Origin: Dorea sp. D27
GTDB lineage: Bacteria > Bacillota > Clostridia > Lachnospirales > Lachnospiraceae
DNA length: 46,262 nt
Direction: 5' to 3'
Assembly (NCBI RefSeq): GCF_001185345.1
Contig: NZ_KQ236744.1
Span: 346,124-392,385, forward strand
Below, piece after piece: positions 15,916-24,483 of this stretch. The notes beneath the pieces were generated by a model. The model was not told where the DNA came from. It was given only the letters and a program-made list of their open reading frames with translations, and searched no databases. A program made the position numbers and the translations under genes. Positions within the stretch are counted from its first letter, which is position 1, and each line of letters begins with the position of its first letter.

Positions 15916-17418
15916 GTGCGTTATTCCATAGGGATAGATATTGGGACGACAACGGTCAAGTGCATCTTGTTCCGTGAAGGCCCCCAGGTGGCGGCAGAGG
16001 CAGGAAAGGAATATGAAACGCTCCTTCCGGAGCCATCCTGGGTTCAGCAGGATCCTGCGAACTGGTGGGATGCAGCCGTACAGTGCATTCGAATGGTACT
16101 GGCAAAGAGCTGGGTCAATCCGGAGGATATAAAGGTCATATCGGTAAGCAGCCAGGCGCCTGCCGTACTTCCGGTGGACAGGGACGGACGGCCGCTGCAT
16201 GATGCGCTGATCTGGATGGACAGGAGAAGCAAGGAAGAGTATGAGATCATAAAGGAAGTAGTAGGAGAAGAGAAGGTATTCGATATTACCGGGAACCGCC
16301 TCGACACGTATTTTACTTTGACAGAGCTCATGTGGTTTCTGCGACATAAACCGGACATTATGGACAAGTGCCACAAGGTGCTCCAGGTAAACGGATATAT
16401 CAATTACAAGCTGACCGGTATGTTTTCTATAGATGATACGCACGCTTCGCTGACCCAGATATACGATATACATCATCGCCGCTGGAGCGAAGAGCTGCTA
16501 GAAGCAATCGGCGCGGATGCCTCCCTGATGCCGGATGTGTACCGGTGCTGTGAACCGATAGGCACCGTGTCGGCAGAAGCAGCGGCACTTACAGGCCTTT
16601 CTGTCAAGACGGTGGTGCTGGCCGGTGCTGTGGATGCCACGGCAGCAGGGCTGGAAGCAGGGGTATATGAAGGGGGCCGGATAGCGGAGATGAGCGGAAC
16701 GAGTTCGGTCGTACTGATAGGATTTGATAAGCTTGTTACGGCGCGGGAACTGTCATATCTGAAAGGGAGGGGAGAGAACAGCACTATCCTCTATGGGGCG
16801 ATGAATACGGCAGGCGGATCTCTTAAATGGTTCAGGGACGCGCTGTACGGCGGAGAGACCATCAGGAAAGATTCCTATCAGCGGATCAACAGGGAGATAG
16901 AAATGATGGCGAAGTATCCGTCAAAGATAATATTTCTCCCTTACATGGCCGGCGAGAGGGCACCAATCTGGGATCCGGACGCGAGAGGGACCTTCATAGG
17001 GCTGAACCTGAATACGAACCGGGCGGAGATGGTGCGCTCTATTATGGAAGGAACTTGCTTTGCGCTGAAGGATAATCTGGATCAGGCTGTAAAAATCGGA
17101 ATTCCAATTCAAGACATCATCTGCTGCGGCGGCTGCAGCAAGAGCGACATATGGCTGAAAATCAAGGCCTCTGTGATTGATAAGGATATCAAGCTGCCGG
17201 AGGTGAACCTGGGTGCACCAGGCGGACTGTCCTATATGAATGCCGCCTTCATGGGTGAATATGAAAGCCCGGAAGAGGCATCGGCCGCCAGCCTTAAGAT
17301 CAAACGTACGATAGAACCGGTAAAGGAATGGGTCGGGCCTTACGAGGAGATGTACCACGTGTATGTGGAATCGTACAAGGCATTGAAGGATGAGTTTAAG
17401 GCACTTGTAAAGATATGA
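15916..17418 (+). CDS. FGGY-family carbohydrate kinase 2 (xylulokinase-like)
   Basis: A 500-residue kinase beginning at GTG 15916 after AGGAGG (overlapping the previous stop). D-I-G-T-T-T-V-K is the phosphate loop; WMDRRS, GTSSV and GGCSKSDIW are the substrate and ATP site motifs. It is only distantly related to kinase 1, so the two probably have different substrates or different products. The unit ends at a strong terminator (17423-17461). Confidence 0.85.
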   Translation: MRYSIGIDIGTTTVKCILFREGPQVAAEAGKEYETLLPEPSWVQQDPANWWDAAVQCIRMVLAKSWVNPEDIKVISVSSQAPAVLPVDRDGRPLHDALIWMDRRSKEEYEIIKEVVGEEKVFDITGNRLDTYFTLTELMWFLRHKPDIMDKCHKVLQVNGYINYKLTGMFSIDDTHASLTQIYDIHHRRWSEELLEAIGADASLMPDVYRCCEPIGTVSAEAAALTGLSVKTVVLAGAVDATAAGLEAGVYEGGRIAEMSGTSSVVLIGFDKLVTARELSYLKGRGENSTILYGAMNTAGGSLKWFRDALYGGETIRKDSYQRINREIEMMAKYPSKIIFLPYMAGERAPIWDPDARGTFIGLNLNTNRAEMVRSIMEGTCFALKDNLDQAVKIGIPIQDIICCGGCSKSDIWLKIKASVIDKDIKLPEVNLGAPGGLSYMNAAFMGEYESPEEASAASLKIKRTIEPVKEWVGPYEEMYHVYVESYKALKDEFKALVKI

Positions 17419-17422
17419 TTGA

Positions 17423-17461
17423 AAAAGCCCATAGGATAAGGCACGTCCTATGGGCTTTTAT
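17423..17461. terminator. Bidirectional terminator ending the two-kinase operon
   Basis: aaaagcccatagga (17423-17436) pairs perfectly with tcctatgggctttt (17446-17459), with A and T tails on either side. Confidence 0.9.
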
Positions 17462-17516
17462 CTATGCTGCATGTTACTCCCCGCGGAGCAGTTCATCGGT
17501 TTTTTTGAAATAGCAC

Positions 17517-17547
17517 TTGACCCTGACCTTGGAGGAGACTGTAGGAT
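17517..17547 (+). promoter_or_regulatory. MerR-type promoter (19-base spacer) of the exporter operon
   Basis: TTGACC (17517-17522) and TAGGAT (17542-17547) are 19 bases apart, the long spacing that MerR-family activators need to untwist. A G/C-rich segment with CCTTGGAGGAG sits between them as in BmrR/TipA-type operators. The MerR gene at 19064 in the same operon would be the activator. Confidence 0.65.
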
Positions 17548-17570
17548 ATCTTTGTAAGGAGGGAAAAAGG

Positions 17571-18293
17571 ATGGAATCATGTATGAAGGTAAAGAATCTA
17601 ACGAAGAGATATGGGAAGAGAGTCGTGGTGGATAAGCTATCGTTTCAGGTGTACAGGCAGGAAGCGTTCGGCCTGCTCGGTCCTAACGGGGCCGGCAAGA
17701 GCACGACAATTGAGACGGCTCTCGGACTGAAAAAAGCAGACGGCGGCACGGCTGAAATCGCAGGGATGAATCCGGAGGCAAAGCGGAAGAAGATATTTGA
17801 GCGTGTCGGCGTTCAGCTGCAGTCATCTAATTTTCAAAATAATATACGGGTGGAAGAGATATGTGAAGAGCTGTCCGCGCTCTATCAGTCTCCGGCTGAC
17901 TACCGGGAACTGCTGCATCGGTTTAAACTTGAGGCATTCATGAGACAGCCGGTAGAGAAGCTGTCGGGTGGGGAGCGCCAGAAGCTGTCTGTTGTCCTTG
18001 CACTGCTTCCGGGGCCGGAGCTTGTATTTCTGGATGAACTTACGACAGGACTTGACACGGCGGCCCGCAGGGAAGTGTGGCAGACGCTGAAAGAATTAAA
18101 GGAAGGAGGGATGACGATATTCCTCACCACACATTATATGGAAGAAGCTGAGAGCCTGTGTGACCGTATTATGCTCATAAAGCAGGGACAAGAGATCATT
18201 ACAGGCACAGTAGAAGAAGTTGTGGGAAACAGTCCGTACGATAACCTTGAGGATGCATATCTCTGGTATATGGAAGAGGAGGGGAAGAGATGA
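17571..18293 (+). CDS. ABC exporter ATPase
   Basis: A 240-residue ATPase with Walker A GPNGAGKST, signature LSGGE, Walker B LVFLDELTTGLD and switch-His in TTHYM. In Walker B the usual DEP is DEL. It belongs to the CcmA-like subgroup seen in antibiotic and lantibiotic efflux. The start at ATG 17571 after AAGGAGGG is preferred over an upstream in-frame ATG at 17517. It overlaps the permease by four bases (ATGA at 18290). Confidence 0.9.
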   Translation: MESCMKVKNLTKRYGKRVVVDKLSFQVYRQEAFGLLGPNGAGKSTTIETALGLKKADGGTAEIAGMNPEAKRKKIFERVGVQLQSSNFQNNIRVEEICEELSALYQSPADYRELLHRFKLEAFMRQPVEKLSGGERQKLSVVLALLPGPELVFLDELTTGLDTAARREVWQTLKELKEGGMTIFLTTHYMEEAESLCDRIMLIKQGQEIITGTVEEVVGNSPYDNLEDAYLWYMEEEGKR

Positions 18294-19030
18294 GACGTTT
18301 TTGGACATTGTATAAGATAGAACAGAAATTGGGGTTCCGCTGCCCCGACGGCTTGATATTTGGAGTCGCCATGCCCGCCGGTATTCTCGTGCTCATATCG
18401 GTTATCGCAGGAGGAAAGGCAGTGGGCGGAGGAGGCTATACATTTCTTCAAAGCGCATTTGCTTCATTGACAGCAGTGGGAATCTGTGCAAGCGCTTTTA
18501 TGGGAATCCCGCTCACCATAGCAGATTACCGTGACAAAAAGATTCTGAAGCACTTTTTTGTCACGCCATGCAGTCCGATGGCGCTGCTTGCAGCAGTGGT
18601 CGCCTGTGGAGTAGTGACGGCACTCATTTCATGCGCAGCGGTATCGGTACTTTCTGTGGCTGTATTCGGATACAGGATGAAGGGAAACATATTGCTGTTT
18701 GCAGGCGCATATCTGCTTGTCATGGCGGCCATGTACAGCATCGGCATGCTCATCTCGGGATTGTGCAGGACCGTTAAAATTGCGAATGTGGTAACGACGG
18801 CAGTGTATTTTCCGATGCTGTTCTTATCTGGGGCTACGATACCGTTCGAACTGTTTCCGGGTAAGCTTCAGAAAGCCGCGTCCGTGCTTCCTCTGACGCA
18901 GGGAATCAAGCTGATGAAGGAGATTTCCATGGGCGGGTCTGCGGAAAATTCTGTCAGAATTGTAGTGCTGCTTGCAGCGATTACAATTATCTGCTGTTTT
19001 CTTACAAAATTTACGTTCCGGTGGGAATAA
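18290..19030 (+). CDS. ABC-2 type exporter permease
   Basis: A 246-residue membrane protein with six predicted helices and the ABC-2 permease pattern (cytoplasmic N-terminus, 'LFLSGATIPFELFP' near the fifth helix). It forms the export channel with the ATPase upstream. The exported compound is unknown; linked MerR/GyrI regulation suggests hydrophobic drugs or bile-type compounds. Confidence 0.88.
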   Translation: MRRFWTLYKIEQKLGFRCPDGLIFGVAMPAGILVLISVIAGGKAVGGGGYTFLQSAFASLTAVGICASAFMGIPLTIADYRDKKILKHFFVTPCSPMALLAAVVACGVVTALISCAAVSVLSVAVFGYRMKGNILLFAGAYLLVMAAMYSIGMLISGLCRTVKIANVVTTAVYFPMLFLSGATIPFELFPGKLQKAASVLPLTQGIKLMKEISMGGSAENSVRIVVLLAAITIICCFLTKFTFRWE

Positions 19031-19063
19031 TCAAGTGTATAGTAATGATACGGGAGGTGTGAC

Positions 19064-19921
19064 ATGAAAAAGGAACATTACTGTGAAAATAAGTCGGGAG
19101 ATAAGCTTTACAAGATTGGAATGTTTGCAGCTATGAACCACGTGACGATAAAAGCATTGAGATATTATGACGAACAGGGCCTGCTCAAGCCTGTCTATGT
19201 AGATGCTGATTCAGGATACCGCTATTACACGGCAGGACAGCTGCCGGTCATGCATCAGATCCTGGCCCTGCGCGGCATGGGCTTTTCCCTGGAAGAGATA
19301 AGGTCGATACAAAAAGGTACTTCAGAGAAGGTGCTGCTGGCGGCCAGAAAACAGCAGCTTCTGGCTGAGATTGCAGAGAGGACCGCCAGACTTGCCCAGG
19401 TAGAGAGCTACCTGTCCGCCGATAAGATAGAATCGGATAATCATGTACTCATAAAACAGCTGCCGGAGGTAATCATAGCCTCCGTGGAGACAACACTCCA
19501 CGGCTATGAGGATCTGTTTCATGTCATGCCTCCCATGGGACAGGAGATGGAACGTCTCGGCTGTATCTGCGCGGAACCGGAATATTGTTTTACGATGTAC
19601 CATGACGGCGGGTACAGGGAAGAGGACATCCATGTGGAAATCTGCCAGGCTGTCACCGAGAAAAAACCGGATTCTGAGACAGTAAAGTTCAAGGTGATGC
19701 CGGCGGTGGAAACCGCCGCGTGCATCCTCCACAAAGGCTCTTATGAAGGATTTCCGAACGCTTATGAACAGGTTCTGCGATTCGTGGAGAACAATGGTTA
19801 TGAGATATGTGGAATTCCGAGGGAATCATATATCGACGGCGTCTGGAACAAGGAAACGGAAGAGGAGTGGCTGTCCGAGATACAGTTTCCAGTGAAGAAG
19901 CTAAGTGGGGAACCGATGTAA
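19064..19921 (+). CDS. MerR-family activator with GyrI-like effector domain (BmrR type)
   Basis: A 285-residue regulator. Residues about 15-85 are the MerR winged helix ('ALRYYDEQGLL...D..SGYRYY'), about 85-115 a coiled-coil, and from about 125 on a GyrI-like small-molecule binding domain, as in BmrR of Bacillus. It would bind hydrophobic or cationic ligands and switch on the promoter at 17517. The start has a GGGAGG at 19051. It is the third gene of the exporter operon, so the system is auto-activated. Confidence 0.9.
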   Translation: MKKEHYCENKSGDKLYKIGMFAAMNHVTIKALRYYDEQGLLKPVYVDADSGYRYYTAGQLPVMHQILALRGMGFSLEEIRSIQKGTSEKVLLAARKQQLLAEIAERTARLAQVESYLSADKIESDNHVLIKQLPEVIIASVETTLHGYEDLFHVMPPMGQEMERLGCICAEPEYCFTMYHDGGYREEDIHVEICQAVTEKKPDSETVKFKVMPAVETAACILHKGSYEGFPNAYEQVLRFVENNGYEICGIPRESYIDGVWNKETEEEWLSEIQFPVKKLSGEPM

Positions 19922-20019
19922 AAAAATAAAGATTAGCAGTGTATCGAATTGACAAATGAGGGGAAATCATGCAATATGGATTTGAGAAAGTACCCTTCCG
20001 GGAGATTGGAGTATGCGAC

Positions 20020-21165
20020 ATGCTGTTAATAAAAAATGCCGAAGTTTATGCGCCGGCCAGTATTGGAAAAAAAGATATTCTTATATGTAATGAAAAGATA
20101 GAGTTGGTAGAAGACAAGATAGAAGGGCTGCCGGGAAGCTGCCGGGTGCTTGACGGAGCAGGGCTTCTTCTCGCCCCGGGGATGATCGACCAGCATATAC
20201 ATGTGACCGGGGGAGGCGGAGAAGGAAGCTTCCATACCCGCACCCCGGAGCTTGCCCTGTCTGAGATGATAGAGGGAGGAATCACCACGGCGGTGGGCCT
20301 TCTCGGCACCGATGGCATAACGCGAAGCGTGGAGAACCTGTATGCGAAGACTGCAGCGCTGAATGAGGAAGGGGTTACGGCATATATGCTCACCGGTGCC
20401 TACGGATATCCGGGACCGTCCATCACGGGTGAACCTGACAGAGATATCATGTTTATCAAAGAGGTTCTCGGAATGAAGCTTGCGCTGTCCGACCACCGGG
20501 CGCCGAATGTGACATCGGAACAGCTGATGCAGATTTCGAGCCGGGTCAGAGTGGCCGGTATGCTGAGTGGAAAACCGGGAGTGGTCGTACTGCATATGGG
20601 TGATGCGCCGGATGGGCTGAAACCGGTATATGAAGCACTTGAAAAGAGCACGCTTCCTATCCGTAACTTCCGTCCTACCCATGTGAACCGTAATAAGGAG
20701 CTGCTCGAAGCCGGGTACGGCTTCCTCGAAAAAGGCGGCTATGTAGACTATACTTGCGGGATGAAAGGGCAGCCTTCACCGGGACGATGTATCGCGGAGG
20801 CGGCAAGAAGAGGGCTTCCGCTTTCGCACATTACAATCAGTTCCGACGGCCACGGCAGCTGGTCAAGCTATGATGAGGACGGGACGCTTCTGGATATCGG
20901 CGTATCCGGAGTGGACAGCCTGTACCGGGAACTGCGTCTTATGGTCAGGGATCTGGGCATGGGCCTCGCAGATGCCCTTGGATATGTGACATCCCATGTG
21001 GCTGAAGCACTTGACATGTACCCGAAGAAGGGCTGCATAAAAGAAGGGGCGGATGCGGATATGCTGCTTTTTACAGAACAGCTGGATCTACACACGGTGA
21101 TAGCGAGAGGCGCGGTCATGATGGAAGACGGGGTGCTGAAAAAAAAGGGTACATATGAAAGCTAG
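20020..21165 (+). CDS. iadA: Isoaspartyl dipeptidase (beta-aspartyl peptidase, amidohydrolase superfamily)
   Basis: About 381 residues. Binuclear zinc ligands: DQHIH (His-x-His), a carboxylated Lys in GMKLALSDHR, His in VVVLHMGD, His in PTHVNRN, and Asp in ISSDGHGS. The GGGG loop after the first motif, which closes over the beta-aspartyl substrate, is conserved. Hydrolyses beta-linked Asp-X dipeptides from damaged protein. Start: ATG 20020 after GGAG; an in-frame ATG at 19969 after GAGGGG would add a 17-residue extension, as in E. coli IadA, and cannot be excluded. Confidence 0.88.
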   Translation: MLLIKNAEVYAPASIGKKDILICNEKIELVEDKIEGLPGSCRVLDGAGLLLAPGMIDQHIHVTGGGGEGSFHTRTPELALSEMIEGGITTAVGLLGTDGITRSVENLYAKTAALNEEGVTAYMLTGAYGYPGPSITGEPDRDIMFIKEVLGMKLALSDHRAPNVTSEQLMQISSRVRVAGMLSGKPGVVVLHMGDAPDGLKPVYEALEKSTLPIRNFRPTHVNRNKELLEAGYGFLEKGGYVDYTCGMKGQPSPGRCIAEAARRGLPLSHITISSDGHGSWSSYDEDGTLLDIGVSGVDSLYRELRLMVRDLGMGLADALGYVTSHVAEALDMYPKKGCIKEGADADMLLFTEQLDLHTVIARGAVMMEDGVLKKKGTYES

Positions 21166-21215
21166 AACTATGGGCCGATATCCCGGCCCTCCCCGCCTTC
21201 CCGGAGGCTGCATCA

Positions 21216-22412
21216 CTAAACGGCAGCCGGTACTTCAGGATTGTTATTGGCAAAGTTCTGCAGAATCACGAGCGGCTGGTAAGCGCTTGCATTTACAATC
21301 TTGACGCCCTTCTTTGCCGCGGACTCAGATATAAAGTATTCATCCCCCGTGATATCTCCGTAGCGGATAAGCTCCGGCGCCTCGCACTCGAACGCGCCGA
21401 ACGCCCCATGGCCCTGGACGATGACAGCGCAGTAGCACGCCTGGTCGGTCAGGGTATAACTCTGTCCCGGCAGGACGGTCACTTCTTTGGCGGCGACCCA
21501 TTCGTTGGCGTAGGCAATCCATTTCTCCGACGCCTCCGGCGTTTCTGATTTTAACTTCGGTGCCCGGAAATACGTCTCTTTATAGTCGGGCCTTGTACTT
21601 TCTTCCCAGTCGATCTGATTAAAAATAGCGTCAAGATCATCCTTTTCCTCTTCCGGTGCACAGTCGGTCAAAAGGTTATGAGGATTGACTTCTCCCATCG
21701 TGACATTTTCCATGATTGTATTCACGTCACTGTTCCATTGCGGCTCAAAAGTAACGACAGATGCGGGAGCATGGATTACGCCTGCAGGCGTGTACCACCC
21801 GGTCCCGAGCTGGATGCGGTAAGCGCGGGAAAGCTCGGTTATCCTGTTGTCCTTTCTGTCATAATTCTCCAGGCATTCCATGACCTCCCTCTTTGTGGTG
21901 GAGGGGTCAAAGCCAAAATACGTAAGAGGAAAACGGCCGAGATAGCTGCAGTTATACTGGGGAGGGAAATAATAAGCCTCCGGCTTGCCGTGCATATTTA
22001 TCCTGGCTGCTTTTTCCTCAGTCAGGTGCAGATGGTGGAACAGCGGCTTGTCATAGTCGTACAGCTTGGCAAATGTCGGCCACGTACCATATTGTTCCAT
22101 AAGGGCGTCTCCAATCAGATCCCTCCCTAGTTCTTCGACATAGTCTTTGAAAAGGCGGACTGATTTTGTGGCGGAATCCTCAAGTACAAAGCTCATCCCT
22201 TCCGTTTCACCGGTTTTTGGGCCGTTCAGCGCCCTGGCCAGAGAGCCGAGCCATCTTTCACAGATGCCGCCGCGGTCCATTCCAAGGGCATAGTAGTCAT
22301 CGGGGTGCAGCCGAAGCCTTCTGCCCGGTTCATTGAAACTGCGTGGAACCCAGGAAGGCATCAGGTGAAGAATACCATCCCCCTGTTCCAATACCTTTCT
22401 TACATTGCTCAT
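21216..22412 (-). CDS. Mannose-6-phosphate-isomerase-like cupin protein
   Basis: A 398-residue protein. It resembles class I/archaeal-type mannose-6-phosphate isomerase homologues with cupin folds: 'HHLH' with Glu downstream (about residues 130-140), and 'GWYTPAGVIHAP' matching the metal-binding helix of the cupin barrel. It would isomerise an aldose-phosphate to a ketose-phosphate. Start: ATG 22412 after GGAGGAG on the minus strand. It is divergent from the aldolase operon at 22672 and may be part of the same sugar pathway. Confidence 0.7.
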   Translation of the reverse strand: MSNVRKVLEQGDGILHLMPSWVPRSFNEPGRRLRLHPDDYYALGMDRGGICERWLGSLARALNGPKTGETEGMSFVLEDSATKSVRLFKDYVEELGRDLIGDALMEQYGTWPTFAKLYDYDKPLFHHLHLTEEKAARINMHGKPEAYYFPPQYNCSYLGRFPLTYFGFDPSTTKREVMECLENYDRKDNRITELSRAYRIQLGTGWYTPAGVIHAPASVVTFEPQWNSDVNTIMENVTMGEVNPHNLLTDCAPEEEKDDLDAIFNQIDWEESTRPDYKETYFRAPKLKSETPEASEKWIAYANEWVAAKEVTVLPGQSYTLTDQACYCAVIVQGHGAFGAFECEAPELIRYGDITGDEYFISESAAKKGVKIVNASAYQPLVILQNFANNNPEVPAAV

Positions 22413-22460
22413 AATGATCTCCTCCTGCATCATATTTATTTTGTACGGACGGAAAAGAAA

Positions 22461-22488
22461 ATAAATTTCACGTAAAAGTGGAATTTAT
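22461..22488. promoter_or_regulatory. Palindrome in the divergent region upstream of the isomerase and aldolase genes
   Basis: ATAAATTTCAC (22461-22471) pairs with GTGGAATTTAT (22478-22488) with one G-T pair. Its location close to the isomerase start (22412) and its symmetry suggest an operator for the minus-strand gene. Confidence 0.5.
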
Positions 22489-22566
22489 AACTTTTAATTT
22501 ATAATAGCACAAAAAATATAAAAATAAAATACAAAATTATAGACAAAGTGACTGATATATAAAAAA

Positions 22567-22611
22567 ATATTTCATGTGATCATTGACAATGTTTTTTCTG
22601 TAAGATAAGAT
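22567..22611 (+). promoter_or_regulatory. Aldolase operon promoter with ATATTTCAT box
   Basis: TTGACA at 22583-22588 and TAAGAT at 22606-22611 have a 17-base spacer. An ATATTTCAT box (22567-22575) lies upstream of the -35 at the same spacing as at the ribose-type importer promoter (25925-25946): ATATTTCAT, 5 bases, CATTGACA in both. Downstream, TACGAAG (22617-22623) and CTTCGTA (22632-22638) form a further dyad over the start region. Confidence 0.75.
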
Positions 22612-22671
22612 AATCGTACGAAGAATAAAACCTTCGTAGAACAGAAGGTGTACGCACAAGGAGGAAATGAT

Positions 22672-23547
22672 ATGTTGCTTAACATGAAAGATCTGCTGGC
22701 GGTAGCTAACAGAGAAAACTTTGCCGTGCCGGCTTTTAATATCGGCACTGGACAGATATTGAACGGTGTTATGGATCAGTGCGAAGAGCTGAAAGCGCCT
22801 GTTATCCTGGCCATTCACCCGCATGAGCTGGAATTCCAGGGGGACAGCTTTCTGAAGATGTGTATCGACAGGGCGGCCGGCTCGCCGGTTCCGGTCTGCA
22901 TACATCTGGACCACAGCGGATGGGGGCCAATCGTCAGGGCGATCAGGGCTGGTTTTACATCTGTAATGATAGATGCCTCTTCTCTGCCATTTGAAGAAAA
23001 TGTCGCCATTACGAAGAAGGTGTGCGACCTCGCGCATCCCCTTGGAGTATCTGTAGAAGGGGAACTTGGAACAATCGGGACTACAGACGGGGATACCGAG
23101 GGCGGAACGGAAGATATCATCTATACGAAGCCGGAGGATGCGGTGCGCTTCGTGGAAGAGACAGGATGTGACACGCTCGCGGTTGCCATTGGAACGGCAC
23201 ACGGAATCTATCCTGCAGGAATGAAGCCGGAGCTCAGGCAGGAACTGCTGAGCGAAATCAAAAGCAAGGTGGAGGTACCGCTTGTGCTTCATGGAGGCTC
23301 GGGAAACGAGGACTCTGAGATTGCAGAGGCGGTCAGGCGGGGGATTAATAAAATCAATATCTCTTCCGACATTAAGGATGCGTTCTACCAGGAACTCAGA
23401 AAGACGCTGAAAGACCAGAAGATCCGTGAGCCGTTTGAACTTTATCCGGCAAGCGTCACGGCCATGAACAAAGTGGTCGAGCACAAAGTCAGGCTGTTTA
23501 ACGATGACGATAAAGTCAAATATTACTCATTGAATGAAATGCTGTAA
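22672..23547 (+). CDS. Class II fructose-bisphosphate-type aldolase
   Basis: A 291-residue aldolase (Fba/KbaY/GatY family). Zinc-ligand motif IHLDH, VEGELG and LVLHGGSG for metal and phosphate binding, and NISSD near the end are all visible. It cleaves a ketose bisphosphate into dihydroxyacetone phosphate and an aldehyde. The start at ATG 22672 follows AAGGAGG. First gene of an operon with an RpiR regulator and an ADP-dependent-type kinase; it may act on fructose-, tagatose- or a modified hexulose-1,6-bisphosphate. Confidence 0.88.
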   Translation: MLLNMKDLLAVANRENFAVPAFNIGTGQILNGVMDQCEELKAPVILAIHPHELEFQGDSFLKMCIDRAAGSPVPVCIHLDHSGWGPIVRAIRAGFTSVMIDASSLPFEENVAITKKVCDLAHPLGVSVEGELGTIGTTDGDTEGGTEDIIYTKPEDAVRFVEETGCDTLAVAIGTAHGIYPAGMKPELRQELLSEIKSKVEVPLVLHGGSGNEDSEIAEAVRRGINKINISSDIKDAFYQELRKTLKDQKIREPFELYPASVTAMNKVVEHKVRLFNDDDKVKYYSLNEML

Positions 23548-23602
23548 TGCTTTATTATGAAAGAAAAGAATCATTGATTCGGAAGTAGGACGGTGTTTTA
23601 TT

Positions 23603-24466
23603 ATGGATAAACGTGGGAATTCTGTACTTGAAAATATCAAAGTCAATTATGAGAAATTATTTTCAGCAGAAAAGAAAGCTGCCGCATACATACTGGCAAA
23701 TCCAGAACAGGCTATTATGATGAATATATCTGAACTGGCCAGGAAAAGCGGAAGCAGCGAAGCTACGGTAGTACGCATGTGCAAGCATGTGGGCTATCAG
23801 GGGTACTACCAGATGCGGCTGCTCATGTCCCATGATTTCGGGAAGGCAAGACCCACGTACGATGAGAACGAGATGTTAAGTTCTGCAAGAAGAATCTTTG
23901 AGTCCAGTGCCGCGAGGGTAGCAGCACTGGAGGAGGCTATTGATCTTGAGCTGTTGGTTAAGGCAGTACGGCTGCTGCGTCTGAGCCGGATGGTATTTGT
24001 CGTCGCCGCGGGAAACACGAGCCCCATTGCGACAGACCTGGGTTTCCGCCTGGAACGGTGTGGCATTCCCTGTTCATATTCTATGATTCCGGAACATTTC
24101 CTGAATCATGTCAGTCTCGGGACGAGTGATGATACGATTGTCGCTATCTCCAGATCCGGCGCTTCCAAGCAGGTCGTGCAGGCTATGGAGCTGGCCATGA
24201 AAAAGCAGATGCACAGCATCGTGATTACAGGTGAGAAGGATACGCAGCTGGCGGAGCACGCGGATTGTGTGATACAGATCGTCGATAAGAAGAAGCAGGC
24301 CCTTGACACGGAGCCCGATTCCCATCTTCTGGAGCTGGCGGTGAGTGACGCGCTTCTCTATATCAACCGTCATTTTGATGCCTTAACCCAAAACGCTAAG
24401 GACGATAATAAGGAAGCAGGCTACGGCGACGATGTAGAGCTGCTGCTGAGTGAATATAAGCTGTAA
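23603..24466 (+). CDS. RpiR/MurR-family regulator (aldolase operon)
   Basis: A 287-residue regulator. Residues about 8-85 form an RpiR N-terminal HTH (SELARKSGSSEATVVRMCKHVG) and about 105-250 an SIS domain ('SRSGASKQVV' phosphosugar loop). It would sense a phosphorylated sugar of this pathway and act on the shared boxes at 22567 and 25925 and the dyads around them. The ribosome-binding site is weak (AGGACGG). It is the middle gene of the operon. Confidence 0.9.
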   Translation: MDKRGNSVLENIKVNYEKLFSAEKKAAAYILANPEQAIMMNISELARKSGSSEATVVRMCKHVGYQGYYQMRLLMSHDFGKARPTYDENEMLSSARRIFESSAARVAALEEAIDLELLVKAVRLLRLSRMVFVVAAGNTSPIATDLGFRLERCGIPCSYSMIPEHFLNHVSLGTSDDTIVAISRSGASKQVVQAMELAMKKQMHSIVITGEKDTQLAEHADCVIQIVDKKKQALDTEPDSHLLELAVSDALLYINRHFDALTQNAKDDNKEAGYGDDVELLLSEYKL

Positions 24467-24483
24467 AAAAGCGGAGGATACAG

